A stretch of 64,000 nucleotides of DNA from Pseudomonas nitroreducens NBRC 12694 (GCF_002091755.1 NZ_BDAI01000012.1:1-64000), one strand, 5' to 3'; positions 26,800-35,681 are shown, counted from the stretch's first letter. Numbers and translations: made by a program. Notes: generated by a model not told the origin, from the letters alone.

Positions 26800-27750
26800 T
26801 CAATCTTGTAGGACGACCAGGCGATCAGTGCCGGATTCGGCGCCCCACACCTCGCCGGGCCGGCCGAGCAGCTGGCGCACGTTGGCGTGTTCGTGGTCGC
26901 TCGGGTAGGCCGTGAATTTCTCGCTCTGCGGATCGAAGCGCAGCAGGGCATTGGCGGCGAAATCGCTCAGCCAGACCTGGTCCATGGCATCGACGTAGAC
27001 CGCATAGGGCTGCGGATGATCGCCCGGCAGCTTCCAGGTTTTCCACTGGTTGTCGCTGGGGTCGAAGCGCGCCAGGCTTCCGGCGTTCCACTCGCTGATC
27101 CATAGCCGCCCCACGGAGTCGGCCCACAGGCGACGCGGGCCGCTGTCGTTGCCGGGTGCGTCGAACGTGGTGGCGTTATCGGCGATATCGTCGACCTGGC
27201 CGATGTAGTTGCCCGCGAGGGACGCGTACCAGACGCCTCCATCCGGAGTCACGGCGATGCCGTAGGGGCCCTTGCCGCGCGGCGCCGGCCAGACCTTCAG
27301 GTCGCGGCTGTCCGGGTCGAGCCGACCGTAGAAGCCATTCTGCCCGGTGAACCACAGCACGCCGTCGTCATCGAATACCGCAGTGTTGAGATTGGCGTTG
27401 GGCGCTTCCCTGGGCAGCGGGATGACTTCCACGCCCAGACGCTGTGCGTCCACGTGGACGATGGCGTTGAGGCCACTGTCGGTGATCCAGGCGTCGCCGT
27501 TGGCGTCGGCGATCACGCCGTGGGGGCTGGAGCCCTTGCCGAGGCTGATCTGCTCGCTCTGCCCGGTCTGCGGATCGAGCCGGCCGAGCACGCCGAGCTT
27601 CTGCGCGGTGTACCAGACCTTGCCGTCCTCGGTGGGCGCCACGTCGTGCGGGCCGGAACCCTTGGGCAGGTCGAAGTACTTCACTTGCGTGGCGTGGGCG
27701 CCGGTGGCCAGCAACAGGCCGGCGAGAATCAGCGGCAGAACGCGAAGCAT
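26800..27750 (-). CDS. Exported virginiamycin B lyase-like beta-propeller
   Basis: A 316-residue periplasmic protein with signal peptide (MLRVLPLILAGLLLATGAHA) and about seven repeated blades of the form GxVWYTxxxLGxLGRLDPxTG, as in the Vgb (streptogramin B lyase) family. In S. aureus Vgb the catalytic residues include an E-x-H pair; the corresponding C-terminal segment here reads VWGAESGTDRL, with no His after the Glu, so antibiotic-lyase activity is doubtful and ligand binding is more likely. Good Shine-Dalgarno (AAGGAG). PAO1 equivalent PA0467 (from memory). Divergent from the PP2C-like gene. Confidence 0.82.
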   Translation of the reverse strand: MLRVLPLILAGLLLATGAHATQVKYFDLPKGSGPHDVAPTEDGKVWYTAQKLGVLGRLDPQTGQSEQISLGKGSSPHGVIADANGDAWITDSGLNAIVHVDAQRLGVEVIPLPREAPNANLNTAVFDDDGVLWFTGQNGFYGRLDPDSRDLKVWPAPRGKGPYGIAVTPDGGVWYASLAGNYIGQVDDIADNATTFDAPGNDSGPRRLWADSVGRLWISEWNAGSLARFDPSDNQWKTWKLPGDHPQPYAVYVDAMDQVWLSDFAANALLRFDPQSEKFTAYPSDHEHANVRQLLGRPGEVWGAESGTDRLVVLQD

Positions 27751-27830
27751 GGGGCTCTCCTTGGTAGAGTCCGGAAGGTGGTGAGACTGTACGCCGGTCA
27801 GTGTGGCCGACGAAACGAAGGAGAGCGGTT

Positions 27831-28688
27831 GTGACGACGATTTCCGTATTGGGAGCGGCGTGCCGCCAGGGCTCGCCGGTGAACGACGATGCCATCGGCT
27901 ACACCGCGCAGGCGGCCTGGGTGCTGGATGGCGCGACCAGCCTCGGGCAGGGGCTGGTCGGCGGCGAGAGCGACGCGCGCTGGCTGGCGCAGAGCGCCAA
28001 TGCCCATCTTCAGCGCCTGCTGGAGGAGCAGCCGTACAGGCCGACTCAAGACCTGCTGGCACAATTGCAGGCGGGCATCGCTGCGGATTTCCAGCGCGAT
28101 TCCGGCGTGGCCGTGAGCCTTGATCTGAACCTGCCCACCGCTTGCCTGAGCCTGCTGCGGGTGCTGGGCGATGGCTCGCTGGAGCTGCTCAACCTCTGCG
28201 ACACCTGCATCCACCTGGCATGGGATGACGGGCATGTGGAGAGCTTCGGCGACACGCCGCTGGAAGAGATCGACCGCCAGTCGGTGCAGCGCCTGCTGGC
28301 GCTGCGCGAGGCAAATCCGGATTGGTCCCACGCACAGTTGTGGCAGGCCAGCCGCGAGTGGGTGCGGCGCAACCGGGCGCTGGCGAACACTCCGCAGGGG
28401 TATTGGTGCCTCGATCCGAGCGAGTGCTGGATTGCGCATGTGCAGCGCCGGGTGCTCGATCCTTCAGGATTGAAGGCGTTCATGCTGGTGACCGATGGAT
28501 TCGACCGGTTACTGGATTTCCGTCGCTACGACCTGGATTCGCTGTTCGCGGCGCTGCCTGAACGTGGCGTCGAAGCGCTGATCGACGAATTGCGCGCGCT
28601 GGAAAGCGCCGATGGCCAGGCGTTGGACTATCCACGCCTGAAGATCCACGACGATGCGAGTGTGGTGTGGGGAGTTGTGCGCGGCTGA
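27831..28688 (+). CDS. PP2C-like protein phosphatase domain protein
   Basis: A 285-residue soluble protein with a compact PP2C fold. It begins VNDDAIGYTAQAAWVLDGAT (metal-binding Asp-Gly pair in DGAT) and ends KIHDDASVVWGVV, the typical terminal metal-binding DD. The usual DNxS-type early motif is weak. It could be an active serine/threonine phosphatase or a divergent one; no cognate kinase gene is adjacent. The GTG start at 27831 is fixed by AAGGAGAG. The gene stands alone between the Vgb-like gene and fiuA. Confidence 0.7.
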   Translation: MTTISVLGAACRQGSPVNDDAIGYTAQAAWVLDGATSLGQGLVGGESDARWLAQSANAHLQRLLEEQPYRPTQDLLAQLQAGIAADFQRDSGVAVSLDLNLPTACLSLLRVLGDGSLELLNLCDTCIHLAWDDGHVESFGDTPLEEIDRQSVQRLLALREANPDWSHAQLWQASREWVRRNRALANTPQGYWCLDPSECWIAHVQRRVLDPSGLKAFMLVTDGFDRLLDFRRYDLDSLFAALPERGVEALIDELRALESADGQALDYPRLKIHDDASVVWGVVRG

Positions 28689-28726
28689 GGCCCCGACAAT
28701 TCCGAGGATGGCATTGCGTAGAAAGC

Positions 28727-28757
28727 AAAAAGCCCCGCTCTTTCGGAGCGGGGCTTT
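28727..28757 (-). terminator. Bidirectional rho-independent terminator, fiuA and PP2C gene
   Basis: Stem AAGCCCCGCTC / GAGCGGGGCTT with loop TTTCG. Read on the minus strand it is followed by TTTTTGCTTTC, so it best serves fiuA; on the plus strand the T tract is short. Confidence 0.85.
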
Positions 28758-28772
28758 CAGTGCGCAGGATCC

Positions 28773-28847
28773 TAGGGCGAGTAACCTGGAACAGGTTATC
28801 CGCCGGCTTTTGCCCGGCGAATAGCGCTTGCGTGTTATGCGCCCTAC
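28773..28847. repeat. GGGCGCATAA-type repeat, family B (copy 1)
   Basis: Inverted arms TAGGGCGAGTAACC and TGTTATGCGCCCTAC around internal GTTATCCGCCGG. Second copy at 57022-57084. Lies in the 184-bp gap between the PP2C gene and fiuA. Confidence 0.7.
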
Positions 28848-28872
28848 GAGTGCCCGCGGCTTCGTGGAGGCG

Positions 28873-31281
28873 TCAGAACTTGTAGTTGACGCTGGCCACC
28901 ACGTTGCGGCGGTCGCCGTAGTAGCAGTAGAAGCCGTCGCAGGTGGAGATGTATTCCTTGTCGAATACGTTGTTGGCATTCAGCGCGACGTTCAGGCCGT
29001 TGAGGCTGTTGTCCAGACGGCCGAGGTCGTAGTGCACCGCGGCGTCGTAGACGGTGTAGGAGCCGGTGTCGCCGTCCGACTTGTCGCGCACGTAGCCCAT
29101 GCTGCCGATGGCGATGTTGTGGGTCTCGCCGACGTAGCGGGTGCCGAAGCCCAGGCCGAAGCCGTCGAGCAGGCCGTCATGCCAGGTGTAGTCGGCCCAC
29201 AGCGAGGCCTGGTTTTCCGGGGTGAGCGGCAGCGGGCGGTTCTTGTCCAGCGGGTTGGCGACCTTGGTCATCTTGCTGTTGGCGTAGGTGTAGGCGGCGG
29301 TCACCTTGAGGTTCTCGGTGACGTTGCCTACGGCCTCCAGCTCGAAGCCACGCACTTGTGCTTCGCCCACCGGGCGGCTGATGAAGTCGCTGCCGGTAAG
29401 GACGATGTTCTTGCGGGTCAGGTCGTAGACGGCCGCGCTGAGCATCAGGTCGGTGCCCACCGGCTGGTACTTCACGCCCAGCTCGTACTGCTTGCCGGTG
29501 CTCGGCTCGAAGGCCGCGCCAGCGGCGCCGCCCGCTTCGGTCTGGAACGACTCGGCATAGGACACGTAGGGCGCCACGCCATTCTCGAACAGGTAGCTGA
29601 GCGCCGCGTTGCCGCTGAACTGGCTGTCGCGACGGGTATCGGTGGCGCCGCCGGCGTTGTAGAACTTCGAGCCGGTGTGGGCCCAGTCCTGGCGACCACC
29701 GAGGGTCAGGCGCCAGTTGTCGAGGGCGATCTGGTCCTGCGCGTAGAGGCCGGTGTCGCGCATCTTCTGGTTGTAATCGTTGTACGCGGTGAAGGCGACG
29801 TTGCTGAAGTCCTGGCCATAGATCGGCTTGCTGATGTTGCTGGTCGGCGCCGCGCCATACAGCCATTTGTAGTTGGTGTTGGCGCGCTGGTGATCCAGGC
29901 CCAGCAGCACGGTGTGCTTGAGCGGGCCGGTGGAGAAGTCCGCCTGCAGGTTGTTGTCGATGGCAAACTGGCTGATGTCTTCATCCACCACGTTGGCGCC
30001 ACGGGCCAGGGTGCCGTCGTCGCTGACCGAGGTTGCGCTGCCGCCAGCGGTGATGCCCTGGAACGACAGGTCGCTCTTGGTGTAGCGCAGGTTCTGGCGG
30101 AACTGCCAGACGTCGTTGATGCGGTGCTCGAACGCATAACCCAGGGCGTAGTAGGTCTTGTCGTAGAACTCCCACTCGGGGTCGCCCAGGTTCTTGTGGT
30201 ACTTCACCTCGCCCGCCGGGGTGGACAGCTTGGTGCCCTGCAGCGGCAGGAACTGGCTGGTGATGCCGGTATCGTCGCGGTTGAACTGCGAGAGGAAGGT
30301 CAGCTTGGTGTCTTCGTCGAAGTTCCAGGTCAGGCTCGGCGCGATGTTGTAGCGCTTGTTGTCGACGTGCTCGATCTGCGTGTTGCTGTCGCGCACGACA
30401 CCGCTGACGCGGTACAGCAGGTTGCCGGCGTCGTCGACCTTGCCGGTGCTGTCGAAGGAAATCTGCTTGTGCTCATAGCTGCCGACCTGCAACTGCACTT
30501 CATGGCTGCTTTCAGCTTCCGGACGGCGGCTGGTCATGTCCAGCAGGCCGCCGGGCGGGGTCTGGCCGTACAGCGAGGAAGCCGGGCCGCGTAGCAGTGC
30601 GACGCGTTCCAGGTCCCAGGTTTCCAGCTTGGGCATCACGTAGGAGCCCTTGGGCAGCGGCAGGCCGTCGAGGAACTGGGTCGGCTCGAAGCCGCGTACC
30701 TTCAGCCATTCGGCGCGGGTGTCGTTGCCGTAGCTGCTGGCGATCACGCCGGGCATGTAGCGCACCGCGTCGTCCAGGCTCTGCACGTTGCGGTCCTGCA
30801 TCTGCTCGCGGGTGGCGACGGAGATGGAGCGCGGGGCTTCCAGCAGCGGGGTGTCGGTCTTGGTGCCGGCGCGGGTGCGGGTGGCCAGGTAGCCCACGGC
30901 CGGGCCGTCCGGGTCTTCCTGGGTGCCGCTGACGGTGGTGGCGGACATCGACAGGGTGTCGCTCGGCGCCGGGCGCAGGCTGTAGCTGCCCGATTCGCTT
31001 TCCACCAGCTCCAGGCCGGTGCCCTGCAGCGCCTGGCGCAGTGCGCTGGCGGCATCGAAGCGGCCCTGCACGGCATGCGCGCTGCGGCCCTGGGCCAGCG
31101 CCGGGTCGAGGCTCAGGCTCAGGCCACCTTCTGCGGCGATGCGGTTGAGGGTGCTGGCCAGCGGGCCGGCGGGCAGTTGGTAATCACGCACGGCGTCGGC
31201 GGCGAGGGCCGAGGAGGTTGCCAGCAGAATGGCGGTGGCCAGCAGGCAGGGGCGAAGCGAAAGCTCGAACGGGCGGCGCAT
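28873..31281 (-). CDS. fiuA: TonB-dependent ferrichrome receptor FiuA
   Basis: Outer-membrane ferric-siderophore receptor and signal transducer, 802 residues. Signal peptide (about 1-28), then an STN signalling domain (about 30-105, YQLPAGPLASTLNRIAAEGG) that contacts the FecR-type protein. A TonB box/plug begins near 120 (PLLEAPRSISVATREQMQD), and the 22-strand barrel ends in the aromatic C-terminus VVASVNYKF. It sits immediately downstream of fiuI-fiuR, matching the PAO1 ferrichrome system PA0470-0472, on which the name rests. Ligand assignment is by synteny. ATG at 31281 with AGGAG upstream. Confidence 0.9.
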   Translation of the reverse strand: MRRPFELSLRPCLLATAILLATSSALAADAVRDYQLPAGPLASTLNRIAAEGGLSLSLDPALAQGRSAHAVQGRFDAASALRQALQGTGLELVESESGSYSLRPAPSDTLSMSATTVSGTQEDPDGPAVGYLATRTRAGTKTDTPLLEAPRSISVATREQMQDRNVQSLDDAVRYMPGVIASSYGNDTRAEWLKVRGFEPTQFLDGLPLPKGSYVMPKLETWDLERVALLRGPASSLYGQTPPGGLLDMTSRRPEAESSHEVQLQVGSYEHKQISFDSTGKVDDAGNLLYRVSGVVRDSNTQIEHVDNKRYNIAPSLTWNFDEDTKLTFLSQFNRDDTGITSQFLPLQGTKLSTPAGEVKYHKNLGDPEWEFYDKTYYALGYAFEHRINDVWQFRQNLRYTKSDLSFQGITAGGSATSVSDDGTLARGANVVDEDISQFAIDNNLQADFSTGPLKHTVLLGLDHQRANTNYKWLYGAAPTSNISKPIYGQDFSNVAFTAYNDYNQKMRDTGLYAQDQIALDNWRLTLGGRQDWAHTGSKFYNAGGATDTRRDSQFSGNAALSYLFENGVAPYVSYAESFQTEAGGAAGAAFEPSTGKQYELGVKYQPVGTDLMLSAAVYDLTRKNIVLTGSDFISRPVGEAQVRGFELEAVGNVTENLKVTAAYTYANSKMTKVANPLDKNRPLPLTPENQASLWADYTWHDGLLDGFGLGFGTRYVGETHNIAIGSMGYVRDKSDGDTGSYTVYDAAVHYDLGRLDNSLNGLNVALNANNVFDKEYISTCDGFYCYYGDRRNVVASVNYKF

Positions 31282-31383
31282 TGAAAACGACTCCTGAATG
31301 AAACGTTTCTCGATGCCTCCTTGCCGGACGAGAATCAAAAAGTGATAGGTCTGGGTGAAAAATATTTTTCCGGATGGCTTTTC

Positions 31384-31462
31384 GCAGGAGCGAGCTTGCT
31401 CGCGAACCCCTTGATGCCGTGGTAACCGGGGGGAATCCGTTCGCGAGCAAGCCCGCTCCTGC
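31384..31462. repeat. Pseudomonas REP pair, family A (copy 4)
   Basis: Arms GCAGGAGCGAGCTTGCTCGC and GTTCGCGAGCAAGCCCGCTC. It lies between fiuR and fiuA (191-bp gap), so fiuA is probably transcribed from its own FiuI-dependent promoter located between the repeat and the ATG. Confidence 0.85.
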
Positions 31463-31472
31463 ACAAGAACCT

Positions 31473-32435
31473 TCAGCCGCGCGGTACCACGCGCGACCAC
31501 CAGGGGCCGTGCTTCTCGATACGCACCGGCAGCGTCGGCTCCAGCGAGCCGAGCGCCAGGTCGATGTTCTTCAGCGGGAAGCTGCCGGTGATGCGCAGGT
31601 CCGCCAGCGCCGGGTCCACCGCCAGGTAGCCGGGGCTGTAGCGAGCCAGTTGGTCGATCAGCTCGCCCAGGCGCACGTTGTCCACCACCAGCATGCCGTG
31701 GGTCCAGGCATCGGCGGTGGCGCTGTTGGCCTCCACGCTGCCGAAGCCATCGGCGCGCAAGCGCACCTGCTGGCCCTGGTTGATCACGCGCTCGTCCGGC
31801 AGTTGTTCGGGGCGCGCGGCCACGGCGGACTGCAGGACGCTGAGCAAGGTGCTGTCGCCTTCGTCGCGCTCCACCAGGAAACGCGTGCCGAGGGCACGCA
31901 GGCGGCCCTCGTCGGTTTCGACGATGAAGGGGCGGCTGTCGCCGTGGGCGGTCTCTACCAGGATCTCGCCGCTGAGCAGCACGATGCGGCGCTGCTGGGC
32001 GTCGAAGCGCACGTCGACGGCGGTGCGGCTGTTGAGCTTGAGCAGGGTGTTGTCTGGCAGGCGCAGTTCGCGCTGCTCGCCGGTGGCGGTTACCAGGTCG
32101 GAGAAGACGTAGCGTACCGGTGTATAGCGATTGCCGACGCCCAGCGCGAGCGCGCCGACCAGCAGCAGCGACAGCCCGGTGCCGGCCAGCCGGCGGACCT
32201 TGCGCCGCGACTCGCCGGGCGAGCGCAGCAAGGCATTGCGTGCGGCCTTGGGGGCGGCGCCGGCCAGGCTGCGGTCGAGCATGCCCAACTGGCTCCAGGC
32301 GCGGGCATGTTCGCTGTGGGCGGAGTGCCAGCGAGCGAAGGCGGCCTCATCGTCCGGGCGCGATTCACCGGAGCCCAGGCGCAGCTGCCAGCTGATCGCC
32401 TCGTCCAGCACCTGCAGGGAAACCGGTCCCTTCAC
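31473..32435 (-). CDS. fiuR: Anti-sigma factor / transmembrane sensor FiuR (FecR family)
   Basis: A 320-residue FecR-type regulator. The N-terminal cytoplasmic anti-sigma domain (EAISWQLRLGSGESRPDDEA ... FARWHSAHSEHARAWSQL) is followed by a single transmembrane helix at about 90-108 (LAGTGLSLLLVGALALGVG). The periplasmic FecR domain (TATGEQRELRLPDNTLLKLN) interacts with the STN domain of FiuA. A GTG at 32435 overlaps the fiuI stop (GTGA), indicating coupling. It relays ferrichrome occupancy from FiuA to FiuI. Confidence 0.92.
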   Translation of the reverse strand: MKGPVSLQVLDEAISWQLRLGSGESRPDDEAAFARWHSAHSEHARAWSQLGMLDRSLAGAAPKAARNALLRSPGESRRKVRRLAGTGLSLLLVGALALGVGNRYTPVRYVFSDLVTATGEQRELRLPDNTLLKLNSRTAVDVRFDAQQRRIVLLSGEILVETAHGDSRPFIVETDEGRLRALGTRFLVERDEGDSTLLSVLQSAVAARPEQLPDERVINQGQQVRLRADGFGSVEANSATADAWTHGMLVVDNVRLGELIDQLARYSPGYLAVDPALADLRITGSFPLKNIDLALGSLEPTLPVRIEKHGPWWSRVVPRG

Positions 32436-32950
32436 GTCGGCTCGCCGTACAGGGCGATGTAGCACTGGCGCAGGCCCTGGGCGATGTACTGGCGTACCCG
32501 CGGCACGGAAACGCCCAGCTGCTCGGCGATCTCGGCGTGGCCCAGGCCATCCAGGCGGTTGAGCAGGAAGGCGCTGCGCGCGCGGGTGGACAGCTTGCCC
32601 AGCAGACGGTCGATCTCGCGCAGGTCGGCGAGGATCAGGCAGTGGTCCTCGGCCGAGGGCTGCACGGCTTCGGGCAGGAACTTCAGCTCTTCGAGGTAGG
32701 CTTGCTCCAGCGCCACGCGGCGCCAGTGATCCACCAGCAGGCCCTTGGCGACGGTGACCAGGAAGGCGCGCGGTTCGCGCAGGGAAGGCAGCTCGCGACG
32801 GCCAAGCACGCGGACGAAGGTGTCCTGGCTCAGGTCTTCGGCGCGCTGCGGACAGCCCAGGCTGCGGTTCAGCCAGGCAGTCAGCCAGTCGCGGTGATCG
32901 CGATACAAGGCGCCAACGAGTTCGCCGCTACCCATCTGGATGGCCGACAA
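32432..32950 (-). CDS. fiuI: ECF sigma factor FiuI (iron-starvation type)
   Basis: A 172-residue FecI-like sigma factor with region 2 (LSQDTFVRVLGRRELPSLREPRAFLVTVAKGLLVDHWRR) and region 4 (TRARSAFLLNRLDGLGHAEIAEQLGVSVPRVRQYIAQGL). It directs transcription of fiuA when released by FiuR. The start is either the TTG at 32950, which has a GGGGGAG Shine-Dalgarno, or the ATG at 32935, which has none. A Fur-like box lies 41 nt upstream. Confidence 0.92.
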   Translation of the reverse strand: MSAIQMGSGELVGALYRDHRDWLTAWLNRSLGCPQRAEDLSQDTFVRVLGRRELPSLREPRAFLVTVAKGLLVDHWRRVALEQAYLEELKFLPEAVQPSAEDHCLILADLREIDRLLGKLSTRARSAFLLNRLDGLGHAEIAEQLGVSVPRVRQYIAQGLRQCYIALYGEPT

Positions 32951-32990
32951 GCTACTCCCCCAATGACCCGAATGGGATCAAGTTCAAAAA

Positions 32991-33008
32991 CGATAACTAT
33001 TCGCAAAT
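32991..33008 (-). promoter_or_regulatory. Fur-box-like site upstream of fiuI
   Basis: CGATAACTATTCGCAAAT resembles the GATAAT-N-ATTATC core of Fur sites (9 of 12 core bases) and the GATAAnnATTCGCA variant seen before iron-starvation sigma genes. Placement fits iron repression of fiuI. Confidence 0.5.
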
Positions 33009-33112
33009 GATCGCAAAGTGCAGTCACGCGCGCAATTGGCGCCCGTCGGCTTTTGTCTGCCGTTCGCGGCACGATCTACAATCGGGCGCCCATTCCTATA
33101 AGAAAAACAGCC

Positions 33113-33865
33113 ATGTCCGACCCCGTACTCATCATCGGCTCCTACCTGTCCCCCTATGTGCGCAAAGCGCTGGTCCTGCTGGAGATGAAGGGCGTGGACT
33201 ACCGCATCGATTCCGTCGTGCCCTTTTACGGCAACGCCGAATTCGAGCGCCTCAGCCCGCTGCGCCAGGTGCCGGTGCTGGTGGATGGCGAGCTGGTGCT
33301 CAACGACTCCTCGGTGATCTGCCAGTACCTCGAGGAACGTTATCCACAGCCCGCGCTGTACCCGGCGGATGTCGCCGACCGCGCCTGCGCGCGCTGGATC
33401 GAGGAGTTCGCCGACAGCCGCATGGGCCAGGTGGTGATCTGGCAGCTGTTCGACCAACTGGTGATCGGCCGTGGCGTCTGGGGCCGCGAACCGGACGCGG
33501 CGGTGCTGGAAAAGACCTATCAGCAGGATCTGCCGTCGATCTTCGACTACCTGGAAGCACAGTTGCCGGCGACCGGCTGGCTGTTCGGCGAGCTGTCCAT
33601 CGCTGACATCAGTGTTGCCTGCTTCATGCGCAACGCGCAGTTCGCCCGCTACCAGCTCGACGCCCAGCGCTGGCCAAAACTGGCGGCGATGCTGGAAGCG
33701 GCCTTCGCCCTGCCGGCATTCGAAAAACTCCACTTATTAGAGCGCGCCATCGCCCGCACGCCGATCCTGCAGCAGCGCGAGGCGCTGATCGCAGCGGGCG
33801 CGCCGGTCAGCGAGGTCAGCCACCTGCGCGAGCAGCCAGTGCGCGGACCGATGAGTCGCAGCTGA
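33113..33865 (+). CDS. Glutathione S-transferase family protein
   Basis: A 250-residue GST: N-domain with SYLSPYVRKALVLLEMKGVDY, RQVPVLVDGE and the glutathione-binding NDSSVICQYLEERYP; helical C-domain with LFGELSIADISVACFMRN. A 30-residue C-terminal extension (about 220-250) exceeds the usual length. Substrate unknown. ATG at 33113 was chosen over an upstream start. It is divergent from fiuI and matches PAO1 PA0473. Its TGA abuts the convergent LysR stop. Confidence 0.85.
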   Translation: MSDPVLIIGSYLSPYVRKALVLLEMKGVDYRIDSVVPFYGNAEFERLSPLRQVPVLVDGELVLNDSSVICQYLEERYPQPALYPADVADRACARWIEEFADSRMGQVVIWQLFDQLVIGRGVWGREPDAAVLEKTYQQDLPSIFDYLEAQLPATGWLFGELSIADISVACFMRNAQFARYQLDAQRWPKLAAMLEAAFALPAFEKLHLLERAIARTPILQQREALIAAGAPVSEVSHLREQPVRGPMSRS

Positions 33866-34741
33866 TCAGCTCGCCTGCAGGAAGCTCCAGAGCCGTTGCG
33901 CGACCGGGCCGTGGGCACGGTCGCGGCGGCGCGCGGCGACCAGTTCCTCGCGGCGGCCGGGCAGCTGTGCTCCGCTCAGATCGCGCAGGCGGCCATCGGC
34001 GAGCTCCTCTTCTATCAGGTGACGCGGCAGGTGCCCCCAGGCCAGGCCGTAAAGCACCAGCTCTTTCTTCATCGCCTGGTCCGGCACGCTGCATTGCGGC
34101 GCGCCATCCAGTGTGAAGAACTCCACTGGCGGTGAGTGCCGGGCGCTGTCGCGCATGACGCACTGGGTGAGCGGGCGCAGGTGTTCCGGGCCGGGGCTCT
34201 TCATTTCCGGCAGGAGCGCCGGGGCGATGACCGGGATGAAATCCACGGCGCCCAGGTCCAGCCATTCCAGGCGCGGATCGGCCTTGTCGACGCGGTGCAG
34301 GATCAGGTCCGCTTCATCATCCAGTAGCCGCTCCAGCGGGCCGCTGACGCTTTCGAAGTACAGCTGCAGGCGCGTCTGCGGTTCACCGGCGAAGAAACGC
34401 GCCAATCGCTCCAGCAGGGCAGGGCGCGGGCAGAAGTCGCCGAGCACCACGCGCAGTTCGCTTTCCTCTCCGGCGGCCAGGTGCGTGGCGTGGTCGCGCA
34501 GGCTGCCCAGCTCGCGCAGCAAGCCCTGGGCGCGGCGATGGAAGGATTGGCCGGAGACGGTCAAGGTGACGCGGTAGCCGCTGCGATCCAGCAGCACTAG
34601 ACCGAGCTGCCGCTCCAGCCGGGCGACGGCGGCGAACACCGCCGGGTGCGAACGGTGCAGGTGCTGCGCCGCCGCCTGGAAGCCGCCCGCCGTGGCTACG
34701 GCATCGAAGCATTGCAGGTCGTGCAGGGTGAAATCGTGCAT
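33866..34741 (-). CDS. LysR-family transcriptional regulator
   Basis: A 291-residue regulator: N-terminal winged helix (LQCFDAVATAGGFQAAAQHLHRS ... VFAAVARLERQLGLVLLDR) and a C-terminal effector-binding domain (ELRVVLGDFCPRPALLERL). It is divergent from the enol-lactonase-like hydrolase gene with a 97-bp shared region that holds the inverted repeat CTGAC-N7-GTCAG at 34752-34768, a plausible operator. The effector is unknown; the neighbour suggests an ester or lactone. Confidence 0.88.
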   Translation of the reverse strand: MHDFTLHDLQCFDAVATAGGFQAAAQHLHRSHPAVFAAVARLERQLGLVLLDRSGYRVTLTVSGQSFHRRAQGLLRELGSLRDHATHLAAGEESELRVVLGDFCPRPALLERLARFFAGEPQTRLQLYFESVSGPLERLLDDEADLILHRVDKADPRLEWLDLGAVDFIPVIAPALLPEMKSPGPEHLRPLTQCVMRDSARHSPPVEFFTLDGAPQCSVPDQAMKKELVLYGLAWGHLPRHLIEEELADGRLRDLSGAQLPGRREELVAARRRDRAHGPVAQRLWSFLQAS

Positions 34742-34838
34742 GTCAGCTTTCCTGACAGTCTTGGTCAGCTCTTTGTAATTTCTTCGGAATGCCGCGGCAA
34801 CTACCTTCGTCTGCACCTTTACCGACGGAGATGCTCCC

Positions 34839-35636
34839 ATGAGTCCGCTGCATTACCTGACGACCCGCGACAACGCGCGTATCGCCTACCGCCTGGATGG
34901 CGCCGATGGCCTGCCGCTGCTGGTTCTGTCCAACTCCATCGGCACCGACATGCACATGTGGGACGGCCAGATTGCCGCGCTGAGCGAGCACTTCCGCGTG
35001 CTGCGTTACGACGCTCGCGGCCATGGCGCTTCCAGCGTGCCGCCGGGGCCGTACTCGCTGGCGCGGCTGGGCGAAGACGTCATCGAATTGCTGGATGCAC
35101 TGGGCGTGCAACGTGCGCATTTTCTCGGCTTGTCGCTCGGTGGCTTCGTCGGGCAATGGTTGGCGCTGAATGCGCCGCAGCGTATCGAGCGACTGGTGCT
35201 GGCGAATACCTCTGCCTGGCTGGGACCGCGGGACCAGTGGGATGCGCGCATTGCCGAAGTGTTGGAGGCGAACGATATGCGGGGCACCGCCGCGACCTTC
35301 CTCGGCAACTGGTTCCCGGCGACCTGGCTGGCGCAAGAGCGCCCGGAGGTGGAACCGTTCCGCGCGACGCTGCTGGCGACCAACCGACACGGGCTGGCCG
35401 GTTCCTTCGCCGCCGTGCAGGAAACCGATCTGCGCACCGCCTTGCGGGACGTCCGCCTGCCCACACTGGTGATCGCTGGCCAGTTCGACACCGTCACCGC
35501 CGCCAGCCACAGCGAGCTAATCGCCGAAGCGATCTCCGGCGCTCGTCTGCTCAGGCTGCCGGCCGTGCATTTGTCGAACATCGAGTTTCCCCGCGAGTTC
35601 GAAGGCGCGGTGCTGGACTTCCTGCAGGCTCGCTGA
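34839..35636 (+). CDS. Alpha/beta hydrolase, 3-oxoadipate enol-lactonase-like
   Basis: A 265-residue alpha/beta hydrolase with the PcaD-type N-terminus (LVLSNSIGTDMHMWDGQIAAL). The nucleophile elbow is GLSLGG (Ser about 94), the acid is in VIAGQFDTVT, and the catalytic His is in LPAVHLSNIE. It would hydrolyse 3-oxoadipate enol-lactone or a related ester, but no other protocatechuate-pathway gene is nearby, so I withhold a pca name. PAO1 equivalent PA0480. Regulated, presumably, by the divergent LysR gene. Confidence 0.82.
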   Translation: MSPLHYLTTRDNARIAYRLDGADGLPLLVLSNSIGTDMHMWDGQIAALSEHFRVLRYDARGHGASSVPPGPYSLARLGEDVIELLDALGVQRAHFLGLSLGGFVGQWLALNAPQRIERLVLANTSAWLGPRDQWDARIAEVLEANDMRGTAATFLGNWFPATWLAQERPEVEPFRATLLATNRHGLAGSFAAVQETDLRTALRDVRLPTLVIAGQFDTVTAASHSELIAEAISGARLLRLPAVHLSNIEFPREFEGAVLDFLQAR

Positions 35637-35640
35637 ATGA

Positions 35641-35666
35641 ACAAGGCCGCCCGAAGGCGGCCTTGT
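35641..35666. terminator. Hairpin between convergent hydrolase and permease genes
   Basis: Perfect 11-bp stem ACAAGGCCGCC / GGCGGCCTTGT with loop CGAA, 5 nt after the hydrolase stop. T tracts are weak on both sides; probably a bidirectional terminator. Confidence 0.7.
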
Positions 35667-35681
35667 CGTTTATCCACAACC

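Noticed and set aside
31282..31380. Fur box directly upstream of fiuA (GAGAATCAAAAAGTGATAGG)
   Set aside because: Only about 8 of 19 positions match; the FiuI-dependent promoter is a sufficient explanation.
34839..35636. Naming the hydrolase pcaD
   Set aside because: The N-terminal motif is PcaD-like but no protocatechuate-pathway neighbour is present.
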